NCBI GenBank assembly: GCA_020638995.1
Contig: JACKHM010000003.1
Location: forward strand, 620,001-684,000
Length of the DNA: 64,000 nt
From: Planctomycetaceae bacterium
GTDB lineage: Bacteria > Planctomycetota > Planctomycetia > Pirellulales > Pirellulaceae
Reading direction: 5' to 3'
Position 1 is the first letter of the stretch. Every line of letters begins with the position of its first letter. Shown in pieces: positions 61,350 through 64,000 of this stretch. The notes beneath the pieces are model-generated. The model searched no databases, was not told the DNA's origin, and saw only the letters and a program-made list of their open reading frames with translations. The translations under genes and the position numbers were made by a program.

Positions 61350-61664
61350 TCAAGGCGAGTTCCCCGGCACCAACACCGTCACGACTCGGCCAGAGCCCGC
61401 TTCAGAAGTTCGCTCGGCTTCTACGATTGTCGCGAACAGCTGGCCGCCAATCAGCGTTGTTGCGGCTTCATCACATGCCGCGTATCGCGCCGTACAGTTC
61501 GCCAATTGCTGTCGAGCATAAGTAACATCTTCGCTGGTAAGATTGCCAGCGAGACTTGGTTCATCAAGGTAAGCAGCAAACGAGCCCGCACGGTGCGGAC
61601 TCATCTCTTCATCCCAATACTTCAATGCCGCCCGAATCACAGCCAGATGTCGGGGTGTTAGCAT
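61350..61664 (-). CDS. Hypothetical protein, 104 aa
   Basis: ATG 61664 follows GAGGGAGAAA. Starts MLTPRHLAVIRAALKYWDEE, with a helical body (LTSEDVTYARQQLANCTARY). No known family, signal or membrane segment. It lies 28 bases after the AAA+ ATPase stop and ends just after the convergent XRE gene. The pattern HLAVIRAALxYxxEE may be a small conserved island protein, though I cannot assign it. Confidence 0.6.
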   Translation of the reverse strand: MLTPRHLAVIRAALKYWDEEMSPHRAGSFAAYLDEPSLAGNLTSEDVTYARQQLANCTARYAACDEAATTLIGGQLFATIVEAERTSEAGSGRVVTVLVPGNSP

Positions 61665-61692
61665 CGACTTTCTCCCTCTGTGATTGCGGATT

Positions 61693-63180
61693 TCAGTTTA
61701 ACGACGGGTTACGATTCACTTTCCGGCGAGTGCCCGATTTTGCGCCAGTCCATTGGTAGATGCCAGCTCTGTCGGCATCGAGGCAGCGGCCACTGGCCCA
61801 AGTGCGTAGTCGTTCGACCGACTCGGCAGCTGTTACCGCAACGGGTACGACATTCTGAGCGGCTTGAGCCAACGGCACATCCAGTAGTCCGGCAAGACGG
61901 CAACAACTACGAATCTCCGCGCCGGTCCAATTAGTGTCATCCGGTCGGCGCTGATTATCGTCGAGCTCGAACAACGTGAGGTATTGCTGCCAGATGGCGT
62001 CCTTCTGATCTCGACCGGGAAGGTCGAGAAAGAAGATGCCATCGAACCTCTCGCTTCGTCCGAACTCGGGTGGCAGTTTGGTAATGTCGTTGCTGGTGCA
62101 AACCACAAACACATCGCTCTCGTGATCGTTGAGCCAGCTTAAAAACGCGCCAAACATCCGAGCGGATACTCCGCTGTCGGTCTGACCCGAGTTGCCGACG
62201 CCGGCGAATGCCTTTTCGATCTCGTCGATCATCAACACGCATGGAGCCATCGCGTCGATGATCTGCAATGCCTTCCGCGTTCGCTCTTCGCTTTGCCCGA
62301 CGAGTGAACCCATTAAGCTGCCAACATCGAGGTTCAGCACGGGCCGTCCGACTTCGTTGCCGAGCGTCTTGCAGAACTGCGATTTCCCGCATCCCGGCGG
62401 CGACAACATGAGCACACCGCGCGGCCGCAACTTTGAGTTACTTCGATTTGGTTGCAGCAACGCACGCTTGGTAAATGTCTTGAGCGACGTGAGTCCTCCG
62501 AGACTATTGAAATCTTCAACACCACGATGCAAAGTTAGCAAGCCGCTTTTCTTCAGCATCTGGGACTTCTGCTCCCACAGGGTCTCGGCGGTCAGCCTTC
62601 CTTCTCGAACGAGCGACAAACTAAACGCCGCTTCCGCTTCGTATCGAGTCAGGCCCACTGCCGCGTCAAAGATTTGTTCCCGCTCCTGCCCTTCTGGCAG
62701 CTCACCTTCCTCGGTGGCAATTGCCGTCGCGATCTCAGCGAGTTGCTCACGGTCAGGCAGTTCGTGTTCGAGCACAACGAACAGCTTTTCCAACTCGACC
62801 GGGATCTGCACGATCGGTGACAGTACGACAATGAACGTGCGGTTTTGTTTGCCAGCGAGAACCTGCTGTGCGAGGGCCTGCACGATCTCTGCTGACTGCG
62901 TGAAGCGATGGAAGTTTTGCAGGATGAGTATGGACGTGCCTTCTGGTGTGGCCAGCGAGTTGACCGCTCGGATCGCGGCCAGTGGATCTGAACCGCCAGA
63001 TTCTGTTTCCGCGCCCGATACTCGCAACCCTTGCTCGATGTCCCATATCGCGAGCCGCCATTCTTCCTCACGACACAATTGCGAGATTGCAGTAATCGCG
63101 TCCTGATGTTCGTGACTTTCAATCCATAGGCCGGTGAAGCACGCGCGTACGTATTCCCCGAGCCGCTCAGTAAGCGACAT
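61693..63180 (-). CDS. AAA+ ATPase, Ycf46-like
   Basis: 495 residues. The N-terminal ~225 residues form an inactive-looking domain (LWIESHEHQDAITAISQLCR; ILILQNFHRFTQSAEIVQAL) as in Ycf46. The AAA+ core has Walker A SPPGCGKS at 250-257, VLNLDVGSLMGSLVGQSEER (sensor-linked pore region), Walker B VLMIDEIEKAF at about 295-305, the sensor Asn in CTSNDITKLP, and the Arg pair in GRSERFDGIFFLDLPGR. Ycf46 is a chloroplast/cyanobacterial ATPase of unclear role. In this operon it follows DUF1257 (Ycf35-like) and DUF2997 genes, which supports the family call. Confidence 0.85.
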   Translation of the reverse strand: MSLTERLGEYVRACFTGLWIESHEHQDAITAISQLCREEEWRLAIWDIEQGLRVSGAETESGGSDPLAAIRAVNSLATPEGTSILILQNFHRFTQSAEIVQALAQQVLAGKQNRTFIVVLSPIVQIPVELEKLFVVLEHELPDREQLAEIATAIATEEGELPEGQEREQIFDAAVGLTRYEAEAAFSLSLVREGRLTAETLWEQKSQMLKKSGLLTLHRGVEDFNSLGGLTSLKTFTKRALLQPNRSNSKLRPRGVLMLSPPGCGKSQFCKTLGNEVGRPVLNLDVGSLMGSLVGQSEERTRKALQIIDAMAPCVLMIDEIEKAFAGVGNSGQTDSGVSARMFGAFLSWLNDHESDVFVVCTSNDITKLPPEFGRSERFDGIFFLDLPGRDQKDAIWQQYLTLFELDDNQRRPDDTNWTGAEIRSCCRLAGLLDVPLAQAAQNVVPVAVTAAESVERLRTWASGRCLDADRAGIYQWTGAKSGTRRKVNRNPSLN

Positions 63181-63244
63181 ATTGTCTTTCCTTTGGGTTT
63201 GATGGAGATGTTAGTTGAGTGCTACAAGAGAGAGCTTGAAGTGC

Positions 63245-63439
63245 TCAGTAGCCTTGGCCCGTTTGTTGTTGCGTCGTTGCAGCTTGATGAAACTCAGGCT
63301 TGAGAAGTTCGTCCACATGTTGGCCGAGTGCCTGTTCAATGAATCGGCTGGCCTCGCGACACTCGCCGCCGGTGAAGCCTTTCGTTTCGACACGAGACTT
63401 GCCATCTGGGGCCACGATGATTTCGATTGTCTTACTCAA
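63245..63439 (-). CDS. DUF2997 small protein
   Basis: 64 residues. MSKTIEIIVAPDGKSRVETK, then GFTGGECREASRFIEQALGQ, fits DUF2997: a short beta hairpin, a GxxGxxCxxA motif and one helix. The Cys in GGECREAS is the conserved one of the family. It overlaps the end of DUF1257 in an ATGA junction. DUF2997 is found beside Ycf35-like proteins in cyanobacteria and planctomycetes; function unknown. Confidence 0.8.
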   Translation of the reverse strand: MSKTIEIIVAPDGKSRVETKGFTGGECREASRFIEQALGQHVDELLKPEFHQAATTQQQTGQGY

Positions 63440-63804
63440 GCGGCACCTCCTACCTGCACGACGACCTTGATGCTACCGTCTGCGAGTTGCTGTTCAGTCA
63501 CGCTGTGGCCCCGTTTTCGCGACTCGATTTTCGTCTTTTCAACGGCGTAACTTTGCATATATTGAGCGAGGTGTCTCTGTTCGCCCCACCGCCCGCCGTA
63601 GTTGTCGAAGTCGACTTTTCCTGTGGCAACGTCGCAGACGATCGGGTAACGCCACTCTGGCAACTGCACGGCCCAGCCCGTAGCTGAGCTAGTAAACAAC
63701 TTCGTTTCGCCGAAGACTGGCTCCGGCAAACGAAGCCGATCACACGCGGCACTAATGGCGGCGGGATCTCGAATCTCAGTTTGAATCTGCACGATGTGGG
63801 ACAC
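63436..63804 (-). CDS. DUF1257 (Ycf35-like) protein
   Basis: 122 residues starting MSHIVQIQTEIRDPAAISAA. It matches DUF1257: MSHxxxIxTxIxDxxxLxxAxxxLG and later GWAVQLPEWRYPIVCDVATG, VDFDNYGGRWGEQRHL and the C-terminal basic strands. Ycf35 is a conserved plastid/cyanobacterial protein with no settled role. As first gene of the operon it is followed by DUF2997 and the AAA+ ATPase; these three are probably a functional unit. The 196 bases upstream to the window end hold no gene. Confidence 0.87.
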   Translation of the reverse strand: MSHIVQIQTEIRDPAAISAACDRLRLPEPVFGETKLFTSSATGWAVQLPEWRYPIVCDVATGKVDFDNYGGRWGEQRHLAQYMQSYAVEKTKIESRKRGHSVTEQQLADGSIKVVVQVGGAA

Positions 63805-64000
63805 GTTTGATCCTCCAGTAATGCGGGATTAAAAGGAACTTGTTCATTGGGGACATGGTGATCTATAACCACGTTCTAGCGTCTCAAGAACTTGCTTCTT
63901 GGGTCGAACTCGACGTCAGAACGAAGCCACAAATGTTAAGCCATTGGCCTCACCTTATATGACGCATCTGAGCTTCGGTTTAAGTTCGATCGCGTGCCTT

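Noticed and set aside
62192..63106. 304-codon open frame on the plus strand
   Set aside because: Antisense to the AAA+ ATPase; very Ser/Cys-rich and without a plausible fold.
51357..63804. A complete integrative or conjugative element
   Set aside because: No integrase, relaxase, transfer genes, tRNA or flanking direct repeats were found; only an accessory cassette can be claimed.

Overview
The window looks like a piece of a Planctomycetota chromosome or large plasmid. The best markers are a DUF1559 prepilin-like protein (12478-13491), small planctomycete-type Cys-rich and 'SLRSL' membrane proteins, a Ser/Thr kinase with its own membrane domain, and many small proteins of kinds I recall mainly from planctomycetes. 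No rRNA, tRNA, CRISPR array, transposase, integrase or relaxase was seen. The assignment rests on recognised families, not on a search.

Layout. (1) 1-10449, minus strand: an RND multidrug-type efflux block (TetR, adaptor, HAE1 pump, outer membrane factor, Cys-rich secreted protein) sits between the two halves of a broken sigma-54 two-component pair. The histidine kinase has lost its ATPase domain (9427-10449) and the NtrC-type regulator has lost its N-terminus (1-600). (2) 10656-13491, plus: a likely sigma-54 promoter followed by a membrane protein, a prenyltransferase-like secreted toroid protein and a DUF1559 protein, possibly the old target of that pair. (3) 13720-20222, plus: a CzcB/CzcA-type metal efflux operon with a His-rich periplasmic protein, a His-rich lipoprotein and a DUF3147 protein. 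(4) 20728-27617, plus: a compact three-gene operon with overlapping genes encoding a nucleoside phosphorylase/nucleosidase-fold protein, a 1112-residue TPR protein with a C-terminal PIN-like nuclease, and a 684-residue helical protein of unknown family. This is the best candidate for an undescribed (probably antiphage) system. (5) 27785-28753, minus: a TolC-like gene with a metal-binding domain, broken by one in-frame TAG. (6) 28801-36205, minus: a V/A-type ATPase operon (B-D-I-K-E-C-A) whose c subunit has the residues of a sodium site, behind a membrane Ser/Thr kinase (36295-37917). (7) 37919-42165, minus: glutamate dehydrogenase with a six-Cys insert, DUF2934, a LOG-YHS fusion, two more YHS-type proteins, and a secreted protein with four Cys-rich repeats. 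(8) 42488-50870, plus: an ECF sigma factor, an anti-sigma factor with a Cys cluster, and a Cus-type copper/silver adaptor and pump. (9) 51162-63804, almost all minus: an accessory DNA-processing cassette with a Cas4/RecB-like Fe-S nuclease, a divergent sliding clamp, a DUF3150-like protein, a WGR protein, a SWIM-DNA ligase, two membrane proteins, a small XRE regulator, a Ycf46-like AAA+ ATPase, DUF2997 and DUF1257 (Ycf35-like).

How the genes fit together. Regions 3, 5, 7 and 8 form a heavy-metal island: pumps, adaptors with YHS/HMBD metal domains, Cys- and His-rich periplasmic buffers, and an ECF/anti-sigma pair with a Cys cluster that could sense the metal. The V-ATPase with an adjoining kinase is an ion-motive module. 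Regions 4 and 9 look like accessory modules: 4 resembles the nucleotide-depleting immune systems built on PNP domains, and 9 resembles a replication/repair toolkit of a mobile or formerly mobile element.
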